DNA of 11,755 bases from Flavobacteriales bacterium UBA720 (GTDB taxonomy: Bacteria; Bacteroidota; Bacteroidia; Flavobacteriales; Weeksellaceae), in NCBI GenBank assembly GCA_002297505.1, contig DBLQ01000018.1, positions 1 through 11,755 of the forward strand, given 5' to 3'. The position numbers and the translations under genes are program-made. Shown in pieces: positions 6,111 to 11,724 of this stretch. Below the pieces are notes generated by a model, which saw only the letters and a program-made list of their open reading frames with translations, had not been told where the DNA came from and searched no databases. Within the stretch, counting starts at the first letter, position 1; each line of letters begins with the position of its first letter.

Positions 6111-6680
6111 ATGAAAGAACTCTTCGATTTTATTTTGAGATTTGGAAACCTGAACCAACAGCAGATTGATTTTATCTGGAGCAAAGCCACGGAAATTGAA
6201 ATTCCGAAGGACAGTTATTTCTCGGAAGCGGGGAAAATCGCCCGCCGCGTCGGCTTTATCAAAGAAGGAATTATCCGTGTAGTGTATTATGATAAAGATG
6301 GTGAAGAGGTGACGAAATATTTTATCGAAGAACATAATCTGGTGGTGGATTTGGAAAGTTTTGATAACGAAATCCCGTCCAGTTCGTATGTTCAGGCCAT
6401 CACGGACTGCAAAGTGATTGTATTTTCCAGGAAAGACTGGCTGGAGCTTTTGCAGACCATTGTCGGCTGGGAAACGATTGTCGGCAAAATAATTTCCCGG
6501 GCACTGCTGATGAAAGTCGAGCGAAGAAGTCCGCTGGTTTCCGAAGATGCCACCACGCGCTACCTTAAGTTTCTGGAAATCTATCCCACAGTGGTCAACA
6601 GAATTCCTTTGTCCTATATCGCTTCGTATCTGGGTGTGACCCAGTCTTCTCTCAGCAGAATCAGAAAAAATATCAAATAA
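6111..6680 (+). CDS. Crp/Fnr family transcriptional regulator, short Bacteroidota form
   Basis: A 189-residue DNA-binding regulator. Residues 15-115 form a cyclic-nucleotide-binding-like beta-roll (EAGKIARRVGFIKEGIIRVVYYDKDG), 116-140 the dimer helix, and 164-187 a short helix-turn-helix ending in QSSLSRIRK. The recognition helix keeps the Ser-Arg pair used by FNR to read TTG (Ser182, Arg183) but has Ser where FNR has Glu, which fits operators with TTG but not TTGAT. The arginine/serine phosphate-contact pattern of cAMP-binding Crp is not evident, and the only Cys is 100, so an Fe-S cluster is unlikely; the signal is unknown. Operators of the expected kind lie upstream of this gene and of the SDR gene 79 bases downstream, which points to autoregulation and control of the SDR. 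Confidence 0.88.
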   Translation: MKELFDFILRFGNLNQQQIDFIWSKATEIEIPKDSYFSEAGKIARRVGFIKEGIIRVVYYDKDGEEVTKYFIEEHNLVVDLESFDNEIPSSSYVQAITDCKVIVFSRKDWLELLQTIVGWETIVGKIISRALLMKVERRSPLVSEDATTRYLKFLEIYPTVVNRIPLSYIASYLGVTQSSLSRIRKNIK

Positions 6681-6689
6681 AAATCGCTT

Positions 6690-6705
6690 TTTGTCAAATG
6701 GCAAA
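6690..6705. promoter_or_regulatory. Second Crp/Fnr-type operator, upstream of the SDR gene
   Basis: TTTGTCAAATGGCAAA matches the core of the first operator at 14 of 16 positions in the same orientation. The candidate -7 box is GAATTTTG (6727-6734), one base off consensus and itself flanked by TGATG/CATCA. With a start near 6739 the operator centre would be at about -41, the classic class II activator position. Unlike the first site, it has no outer dyad. Confidence 0.6.
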
Positions 6706-6759
6706 TGTTTTATTTTTTAATTGATGGAATTTTGCATCATTAATTAAAACCATTTAAAA

Positions 6760-7497
6760 ATGAAATCAGTTTTAATAACCGGCGCCAACAGAAGCATTGG
6801 CTTAGAAACCGCAAAACAGCTTTCAAAAAAAGGATTATTCGTCTATCTCGGAAGCAGAACATTGTCCAACGGCGAAAATGTTGTCAAAGAACTTAGCGAA
6901 AACGGCTTCCAAAATATCAAGGCCATCGAAATCGATGTCACCAATTCCGCATCGATCCTTTCGGCTAAAAATCAAATCGAGAACGAACAGGGAAAATTGG
7001 ATATTCTGATTAACAATGCAGGAATCTTGGGGACGCAGCCACAAACAGCTTCAGAAACTTCAGTCGATGATATTAGAGAAGTTTTTGAAACCAATTTTTT
7101 CGGAGTCATCAATGTGACACAGGTTTTCTTGGATTTGTTGAAAAAATCGGACAGTCCAAGAATCAGCAATATCACGTCCGGTTTAGGTTCATTGACTCTG
7201 CACAGCGACCCGACGTGGAAATACTATGCGGTCAAAAATTCGGCGTACGGCCCGTCGAAAACCGCTTTGAATGCGTATACGATTGTTTTGGCGTATGAGT
7301 TAAAGGATTTGAATTTTAAAGTCAATGCGATTGATCCAGGCTATACGGCAACAGATTTCAACCATCACAGCGGACCGGGTTCCGTAGAAAGCGCCGCTGA
7401 TTTTATCGTTAAGCATACGCTGACCGATGAGGACGCCCCAACGGGACAGTTTTTCAGCAACGATATTGAAGACGAAACCGGCATCAGCCCTTGGTAA
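6760..7497 (+). CDS. Short-chain dehydrogenase/reductase, carbonyl-reductase-like
   Basis: A 245-residue classical SDR, an NAD(P)(H)-dependent oxidoreductase of alcohols, aldehydes or ketones. The cofactor motif TGANRSIG is at 7-14, Asp59 follows the fourth-strand region (EIDV), NNAG is at 85-88, and the catalytic set is Asn112, Ser140, Tyr163 and Lys167 (YxxxK as YGPSK). IDPGYTATDF at 191-200 is the usual region after the active site. The Arg at 33 (GSR) suggests NADP preference, as in carbonyl reductase-like members. The substrate cannot be read from sequence. It follows the Crp/Fnr gene by 79 bases, carries its own copy of the operator and ends at a bidirectional terminator, so it is the likeliest target of that regulator, perhaps for detoxifying a reactive carbonyl or quinone. 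That role is inference. Confidence 0.9.
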   Translation: MKSVLITGANRSIGLETAKQLSKKGLFVYLGSRTLSNGENVVKELSENGFQNIKAIEIDVTNSASILSAKNQIENEQGKLDILINNAGILGTQPQTASETSVDDIREVFETNFFGVINVTQVFLDLLKKSDSPRISNITSGLGSLTLHSDPTWKYYAVKNSAYGPSKTALNAYTIVLAYELKDLNFKVNAIDPGYTATDFNHHSGPGSVESAADFIVKHTLTDEDAPTGQFFSNDIEDETGISPW

Positions 7498-7501
7498 CCA
7501 T

Positions 7502-7531
7502 AAAAGAGAAACTTAAAAAAGTTTCTCTTTT
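7502..7531. terminator. Bidirectional Rho-independent terminator
   Basis: A perfect 11-bp stem (7502-7512 with 7521-7531) of the form AAAAGAGAAAC/GTTTCTCTTTT around an A-rich loop, lying between the stop codons of the SDR (plus) and the second Gfo/Idh gene (minus). The T-rich ends of the stem provide the U-tract in both directions. Confidence 0.85.
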
Positions 7532-7534
7532 GTT

Positions 7535-8563
7535 TTATAACTCAACAACTTTCCCATTTTCAGAACTTTCCTTCGCCGCCTCAATCACTTTCATCGTATG
7601 AAAAGCCTGTTTCGCCGTTACCGGAACTTTTTTGTCATTGGCAATCGCGTTGTAAAGATCATCGTAGAAATCCAGATAATTGCCTTGCAAAGTCGGGAAG
7701 TTCACCACTCTGTCGTTGTAGGCCAAAATTCCGGTTTTGTCTTCCGGTTCTGTTCCCCAATTTTCACGATTCGGAACTTTTCCCAATTTCAATTCATCTT
7801 CCTGGATGTCTGCTCTGTGTTTCAGGAAACTTCCTTTCTTGCCGTGGAGGACAAATGCGGGCGTCATTTCTTTCACAAAATAACTGGATTTTAACCGCAC
7901 TCTTTTGTCAGGATAATAAAGCAAAATATCAAAATAATCATCGATCTGTGTGTTTTCACGGGTTCTTCGGATATCCGCAAAAACCTTTTCCGGATGTCCG
8001 AATAAGGTCAATGCCTGGTCAATCACGTGTGAGCCGAGATCCATCAAAATACTGGCGCCGGGATTACCGTTTTCTTTCCAGGCTTTTGGACTTAAATCTG
8101 GATTAAATCTTTCGAAACGGATTTCAGCTTCCACAATGTCGCCGAGATAATTTTCTTCCAAAACCTTTTTCACGGTTCGGAAATCACTGTCATAGCGTCG
8201 GTTTTGGTACACGCAGAGTTTCAGATTTTTCTCTTTGGCGAGTCTGTTCAATTCGTCAGCTTCTTCGGAAGTTGTAGTGAAAGCTTTTTCTACCAAAGCG
8301 TGTTTGCCGGCTTCCAGAACTTTTTTCGTGAATTCAAAATGGGTGTCGATTGGTGTGTTGACTACAATTAATTCCGCATCGCTTTCCAGAACTGCTTCCA
8401 GAGAATCAAAACTAATAACATCGGGATAATCGGGCTGTATATTTTTGGTGCTTCGTTCGTAAGCTCCGATGAGTTCAAATCCTTCATTCACCTCCAGAAA
8501 TGGTGCGTGAAACAATTTCCCGGAACCACCATACGCCAGCAAAGCTGTTTTTATCTGTCTCAT
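7535..8563 (-). CDS. Gfo/Idh/MocA family oxidoreductase, YdgJ/YhhX/IolW-like
   Basis: A 342-residue NAD(P)-dependent dehydrogenase. The N-terminal Rossmann domain opens with LLAYGGSGKLFHAPF (8-22), the form seen in the YdgJ/YhhX/IolW branch rather than the usual GxGxxG. VNTPIDTHF is at 68-76 and the catalytic Lys is Lys93. The family Lys-Pro is changed to Lys-Ala here (VEKAFTT), a detail to verify. The C-terminal domain has YQNRRYDSDF (119-128), RFERFNPD (149-156) and MDLGSHVIDQALTLFG (174-189) with Asp175, His179 and Asp182. Relatives include scyllo-inositol dehydrogenases, so an inositol or sugar substrate is plausible but not shown. The start ATG 8563 is 37 bases from the end of an upstream terminator hairpin, so it is probably transcribed separately from fabH-fabI. 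Confidence 0.9.
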   Translation of the reverse strand: MRQIKTALLAYGGSGKLFHAPFLEVNEGFELIGAYERSTKNIQPDYPDVISFDSLEAVLESDAELIVVNTPIDTHFEFTKKVLEAGKHALVEKAFTTTSEEADELNRLAKEKNLKLCVYQNRRYDSDFRTVKKVLEENYLGDIVEAEIRFERFNPDLSPKAWKENGNPGASILMDLGSHVIDQALTLFGHPEKVFADIRRTRENTQIDDYFDILLYYPDKRVRLKSSYFVKEMTPAFVLHGKKGSFLKHRADIQEDELKLGKVPNRENWGTEPEDKTGILAYNDRVVNFPTLQGNYLDFYDDLYNAIANDKKVPVTAKQAFHTMKVIEAAKESSENGKVVEL

Positions 8564-8601
8564 AAATTTTAAAATAATTTTGATGATGCAATTTAACCAA
8601 A

Positions 8602-8635
8602 TAAAAATTCAAGCCACAAAACTTGCAGCTTGAAT
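8602..8635 (-). terminator. Terminator downstream of the fabI-like gene, or attenuator before the Gfo/Idh gene
   Basis: Read on minus, ATTCAAGC (8635-8628) pairs with GCTTGAAT (8614-8607), extended by five inner pairs (two wobbles) to a 13-bp stem with a GTT triloop, followed by TTTTA. It lies about 190 bases after the fabI-like stop and 40 bases before the next start codon. No good promoter is visible between it and that codon, so an attenuator role is possible. Confidence 0.6.
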
Positions 8636-8674
8636 CTTGATTAAAGTTTCTAACAGATTTGGGAAAATAGCGTA

Positions 8675-8690
8675 ATTTTTTATAAAAAAT
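8675..8690. repeat. 16-bp perfect AT palindrome
   Basis: ATTTTTTATAAAAAAT is exactly self-complementary and lies in the spacer between the fabI-like gene and the second Gfo/Idh gene. It may be a weak operator or chance in AT-rich DNA. Confidence 0.35.
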
Positions 8691-8735
8691 AATCTGACAA
8701 AGCAGCACAATCTGCGAGATGTTTTAATTTAAAAA

Positions 8736-8760
8736 CTTCGAGAGCCTCAGCCTGACATTG
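8736..8760 (+). repeat. Degenerate half copy of the palindromic interspersed repeat
   Basis: CTTCGA followed by CTCAGCCTGACA after a 4-base gap. Both blocks occur in the left arm of the repeat at 10923-10985, where the gap is 5 bases. No partner arm follows, so this is a solitary or decayed half element. Confidence 0.6.
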
Positions 8761-8792
8761 TTGAAAATAAACTGATTATTCTGGATTTGCAT

Positions 8793-8816
8793 AAACTCTC
8801 AAACTCTCAAACTCTC
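8793..8816 (+). repeat. Tandem 8-mer repeat, three copies
   Basis: Three exact copies of AAACTCTC end 9 bases from the stop codon of the fabI-like gene, within its 3' untranslated region. A slipped-strand tandem repeat of unknown role. Confidence 0.85.
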
Positions 8817-8825
8817 CAACCTAAA

Positions 8826-9650
8826 TCATCCCATAATGTGAAACCCACCATCCACGTGCCGAATTTCTCCGGTAATTCTGGTTTCCTTGCGGAAAAGATG
8901 AACAATCTCGTGCGCCAAATCTTCCGGCGTAGCGTTCCCCAACGGACTGATTCTATTCGCTCTTTCTACGTCTTCAACCTTCAATGTTGCATTTCCGGCT
9001 TTACTTCCCATATAAGGTGAGAATCTGATGGCGTTGGCTCGGATTCCGTATTTTTTTCCGAGTTCATAAGCCATTTCAATCGTCAATCTTTCGAGTGCCG
9101 CTTTGGCAATACTCATGTTGATATAAGGAAAAAACGAAACTTTCTCGGCAGCAATATAACTCAATGAAACAATCGAGGCACCATTTTGTAAAACACCATT
9201 GGACATCAAAGCGTGGCAAAGCGTCACCAACGAAAACGCCGAAACATTCATCGTATCATTGAATTCCTCTGCGGTGACTTCCAGCATCGGCTTCACAGAT
9301 TTGTTCCTGATGGTTTTGTCCATCGCGATGGCGTGAAGAAAGCCATTCACTGCGATATTTTTTGATTTTAAATCATCAGCAAAATGACTGAGACTTTCTG
9401 GCAAAGTCACATCCAAAGGCGCTGTGTAAACATCCTCGCCTAAAACTTTTTTACAGGCATTTTCAAAATCTTCGTAGTTTTTATTGAGGAAAGATGCTGC
9501 TTTTTCAGAAAGATTTTGATGAAACGGTGTGACGCCTAAACCCGTGCAAACCACTTTTCCGTTGTTTTTCAAGATTTTTTCAGCGGTTTTCATCGCCAAA
9601 GAATTTTCGTCAGCAATTCCGGTGATGAGGAAAGTTTGATGATCTAACAT
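8826..9650 (-). CDS. Enoyl-ACP reductase-like SDR (FabI family)
   Basis: A 274-residue member of the FabI branch of the SDR superfamily, which reduces trans-2-enoyl-ACP with NAD(P)H in the last step of each fatty-acid elongation cycle. Start ATG 9650 gives the usual beta-strand opening (TFLITGIADENSLA, 6-19); the longer frame only reads through repeat DNA upstream. LDVT is at 79-82 and LHAIAM at 105-110, where most FabI proteins have HSI. The FabI-specific catalytic arrangement is present: Tyr165 (SYIAAEK) and Tyr176-x6-Lys183 (YINMSIAK). Residues 233-274 (ISPLGN through VDGGFHIMG) are a standard FabI end. After Arg209 it reads FSPYMGSKAG where E. coli FabI has SAGPIRTLAASG, so the substrate or inhibitor loop differs. 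It follows the fabH-like gene by 99 bases, probably co-transcribed. The housekeeping FabI I remember from this group begins differently, so this may be an accessory paralogue. Confidence 0.85.
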   Translation of the reverse strand: MLDHQTFLITGIADENSLAMKTAEKILKNNGKVVCTGLGVTPFHQNLSEKAASFLNKNYEDFENACKKVLGEDVYTAPLDVTLPESLSHFADDLKSKNIAVNGFLHAIAMDKTIRNKSVKPMLEVTAEEFNDTMNVSAFSLVTLCHALMSNGVLQNGASIVSLSYIAAEKVSFFPYINMSIAKAALERLTIEMAYELGKKYGIRANAIRFSPYMGSKAGNATLKVEDVERANRISPLGNATPEDLAHEIVHLFRKETRITGEIRHVDGGFHIMG

Positions 9651-9658
9651 TTTATTTA

Positions 9659-9748
9659 GTTGATAGTTATTGGTTGACAGTTGTTGGTTTTTTATTGATA
9701 TTGATGCGAATTTTTCCCAGCAACTATCAACTGACAACCAACAACCAA
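9659..9748. repeat. Inverted GTTGATAG/CTATCAAC-type repeat in the fabH-fabI spacer
   Basis: The plus strand has GTTGATAGTTATTGG and GACAGTTGTTGG on the left (9659-9687), and the complementary style CAACTATCAACTGACAACC on the right (9721 onward). TTGGTTGACAGTTG (9670-9683) can pair with the right arm around 9728-9741 with one mismatch. The same GGTTGATAGTTGTTGG wording recurs after pcm at 11660-11691, so this is an interspersed family. Confidence 0.6.
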
Positions 9749-9749
9749 A

Positions 9750-10736
9750 TTAAGCCTTGTATAGCGCGGTTCCCCAGGTCCAGCCGGAGCCAACTGCCGC
9801 GAATAATAATAAATTTCCCGGTTGGATTTTTCCGCTTTTGTAAGTTTCGTCCAGCACAATGGGGATTGTTCCGCCGGACGTGTTGGCGTACTTGTCCATA
9901 TTCGTCATTACTTTTTCGAACGGGATATTGGTTTTTCTCGCCGTTTCTTTCAAAATATTAATGCTGGGCTGATGCGGAATGACCCAGTCTACGTCATCAG
10001 AAGTGAGTTGATTCGCATCCAAAATTTCATTGATTGTTTCCGGCAAAACTCTGGTTGCGGTTTGGAATACTTCTTTTCCGTTCATCTGGAAATAATGAAG
10101 GCCTTGCTTCAAAGTTTCCTCGGAAGCCGGCATTTCCGAACCGCCGGCCGGAATGTTGAAATGGTATTTCCCGGTGCCGTCTGCGTGCAGTTTGAAATCG
10201 AAAAAGCCTTTGTCTTCAGTCGTAGCAGATAACAAAATCGCACCAGCGCCGTCTCCAAAAAATACCGAATCTTTTCTTTCCCAGTCGGTAATCGTGGAAA
10301 AAGTATCGGCTCCGATGACTAGAACATTTCTGTACATTCCGGTCTCGATGAATTGGCAACCGATGGCAATGCCGTAAAGTCCGCCCGAACAAACGGCGGA
10401 AATGTCAAAAGCAACAGCTTGTGGTGCTTCCATTTTTTCCTGAACGAAACAAGCTGTTGACGGAGCTTGTCTATCGGGCGTAGAAGTTGCGACAATAATG
10501 AGGTCAATGTCTTTCGGCGAAACGTCTGTATTTTCCAAAGCTTTCAATCCTGCTTTGTAAGCCAGGTCGCTCGTCACTTCGCCTTCCGCAATCCGACGTT
10601 CTCTGATTCCCAGGTTCTTAAAAATCCATTCGTCGGACGAACCTACCTTTTCGAAAAATTCATTATTTAAAATCTTTGGGGGAACATAGGAACCGGTTCC
10701 TTTGATATAAGCTCTTAATTTCGGCATAATCGTCAT
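9750..10736 (-). CDS. 3-oxoacyl-ACP synthase III (KASIII, FabH-like)
   Basis: A 328-residue thiolase-fold enzyme that condenses an acyl-CoA starter with malonyl-ACP. The Cys-His-Asn triad of the family is complete: Cys116 (DISAVCSGG), His255 (WVIPHQPS) and Asn285 (KYANTSGGT). SSDEWIFKNLGIRERR at 33-48 is the CoA-binding N-terminal region, GDGAGAILL is at 161-169, and the C-terminus ends with AAVGSGWTWG, all typical. ATG 10736 is used, but Met4 (10727, giving MPKLRAYIKGTG) is an equally good start. A well-formed promoter lies about 55 bases upstream. Its neighbour is a FabI-like reductase, not plsX/rpmF, so it may be an accessory KASIII with its own starter unit (branched-chain or longer acyl-CoA) rather than the main FabH. 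That last point is inference. Confidence 0.92.
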   Translation of the reverse strand: MTIMPKLRAYIKGTGSYVPPKILNNEFFEKVGSSDEWIFKNLGIRERRIAEGEVTSDLAYKAGLKALENTDVSPKDIDLIIVATSTPDRQAPSTACFVQEKMEAPQAVAFDISAVCSGGLYGIAIGCQFIETGMYRNVLVIGADTFSTITDWERKDSVFFGDGAGAILLSATTEDKGFFDFKLHADGTGKYHFNIPAGGSEMPASEETLKQGLHYFQMNGKEVFQTATRVLPETINEILDANQLTSDDVDWVIPHQPSINILKETARKTNIPFEKVMTNMDKYANTSGGTIPIVLDETYKSGKIQPGNLLLFAAVGSGWTWGTALYKA

Positions 10737-10789
10737 TCTGTCATTTAATGAAGTAAGAATTTTGTTGAGTTTTTAGTAAAAAAAACAAT

Positions 10790-10817
10790 CAAAGCTATGA
10801 ACTTTATCTTAAATCAA
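10790..10817 (-). promoter_or_regulatory. Promoter of the fabH-like/fabI-like operon
   Basis: On the minus strand TTG (10817-10815), exactly 17 bases, then TAGCTTTG (10797-10790), a full consensus match. Transcription would begin near 10784, leaving a leader of about 48 bases. Confidence 0.65.
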
Positions 10818-10829
10818 TGTTAATTGATT
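10812..10829. promoter_or_regulatory. Inverted repeat overlapping the -33 box of the fabH-like promoter
   Basis: AATCAAT-GTTA-ATTGATT has 7-bp perfect arms, and its left arm contains the TTG -33 element of the promoter at 10790-10817. This is a good position for a repressor. The regulator is unknown. Confidence 0.35.
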
Positions 10830-10922
10830 GATAACTTTTAAATTTATGTAGAATGCTTGCTTTTTAAAAATTTCCTTCCGAAATTGCAGTTTTATTAATA
10901 GTAAATTATATATCAGCAAAGG

Positions 10923-10985
10923 CTTCGACTCCGCTCAGCCTGACAATAAAGATTGTTTTGATTGTCACACTGAGCGGAGTCGAAG
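10923..10985. repeat. 63-bp palindromic interspersed repeat
   Basis: Two 25-base arms (10923-10947 and 10961-10985), complementary at 23 of 25 positions, surround a 13-base loop. The left arm starts CTTCGACTCCGCTCAG and the right arm ends CTGAGCGGAGTCGAAG. From memory this wording is a common dispersed intergenic element in Flavobacteriia. It occupies the space between divergent fabH and pcm, ending 22 bases before the pcm start codon. A half copy lies at 8736-8760. Confidence 0.9.
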
Positions 10986-10996
10986 TGTTCCTCAAA

Positions 10997-11004
10997 TAAA
11001 TTTG
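10997..11004 (+). promoter_or_regulatory. Possible -7 element directly before pcm
   Basis: TAAATTTG is an exact -7 consensus match but ends only 3 bases before the ATG, which would make the mRNA leaderless. No TTG stands at -33, so it may be coincidence. Confidence 0.25.
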
Positions 11005-11007
11005 TAA

Positions 11008-11658
11008 ATGAGAGACACGTACGTTCACAAAGGCAAAAGGAAACAATTAATCGATTATCTGCATCAGAAAATCGGGATTACGGATTCTTTTGTTCTCAAT
11101 GCAATGAACGAAGTGCCCAGACATCTCTTTATGGAAAGCGTTTTCGAGGATTATGCCTATGAAGACCGTGCATTCCCGATTGCGGCCAAGCAGACCATTT
11201 CTCATCCTTCCACCGTTGCAGAACAAACTGAATTGCTGGAAGTGAATGAAGGCGAAAAAGTATTGGAAATCGGTACAGGATGTGGTTATCAAACGGCGGT
11301 TCTGATTCAGATGAAAGCTTTGGTTTACACGGTTGAACGCCAGAAAGATTTATATAATTTCTCTTCCAGGATTTTCAGGGAATTGCATCTCAGACCCAAG
11401 TTCCAGAGTTTTGGCGACGGATTTGCCGGTTTGCCTACCTTTGCGCCGTTTGACAAAGTCTTGGTGACTTGCGGTGCAGAAGTTCTCCCAACAGAATTAT
11501 TGAAACAACTGAAAGTCGGCGGGAAAATGGTGATTCCGTTGGGTAAAATAGACGAGCAGATTCTGTACAGATTCACGAAAATTTCCGAGACGCAGTTTGA
11601 GAAGGAAGAATTTGGGGTTTACAAATTTGTGCCGATGCTGCAGAATAAATCGCATTAA
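11008..11658 (+). CDS. pcm: Protein-L-isoaspartate O-methyltransferase
   Basis: A 216-residue cytoplasmic SAM-dependent enzyme that methylates L-isoaspartyl residues arising from damaged Asn and Asp, starting their repair. The substrate-site motif is QTISHPSTVAEQTELL at 62-77; in most Pcm proteins it reads QTISQPYxVA, so His-Pro-Ser is a deviation. The SAM-binding motif VLEIGTGCGYQTAVL is at 85-99, followed by YTVER near 107-111 and the later strand regions (APFDKVLVTCGAEVLP, GGKMVIPLG). Length and domain order are normal. Start ATG 11008 keeps the N-terminal helices (LNAMNEVPRHLF at 30-41) intact. It is divergent from the fabH-like operon, with a palindromic repeat between. The stop codon is followed by GTTGATAG-type repeats, with no clear terminator inside the window. 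Confidence 0.92.
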   Translation: MRDTYVHKGKRKQLIDYLHQKIGITDSFVLNAMNEVPRHLFMESVFEDYAYEDRAFPIAAKQTISHPSTVAEQTELLEVNEGEKVLEIGTGCGYQTAVLIQMKALVYTVERQKDLYNFSSRIFRELHLRPKFQSFGDGFAGLPTFAPFDKVLVTCGAEVLPTELLKQLKVGGKMVIPLGKIDEQILYRFTKISETQFEKEEFGVYKFVPMLQNKSH

Positions 11659-11659
11659 T

Positions 11660-11691
11660 TTGGTTGATAGTCTTCGGTTGATAGTTGTTGG
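11660..11691 (+). repeat. GGTTGATAG-type direct repeats after pcm
   Basis: TTGGTTGATAG and then CGGTTGATAGTTGTTGG lie directly after the pcm stop codon. The sequence family is shared with the fabH-fabI spacer at 9659-9748. Confidence 0.6.
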
Positions 11692-11724
11692 AAAATTGAT
11701 TTTTAATGACGAATGTTGAAACTA

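Noticed and set aside
6030..6704. 224-codon minus-strand frame covering the Crp/Fnr gene
   Set aside because: No domain recognisable; the opposite strand encodes a complete Crp/Fnr protein with HTH, and the frame runs through the operators.
8654..8696. CAGATT/AATCTG inverted arms around the AT palindrome
   Set aside because: Six-base arms spaced 31 bases apart are expected by chance in such AT-rich DNA.
9651..9737. N-terminal extension of the fabI-like frame by 29 codons
   Set aside because: The extension translates repeat DNA (QQLSTNNYQLN), while the shorter product begins with the normal FabI first strand.
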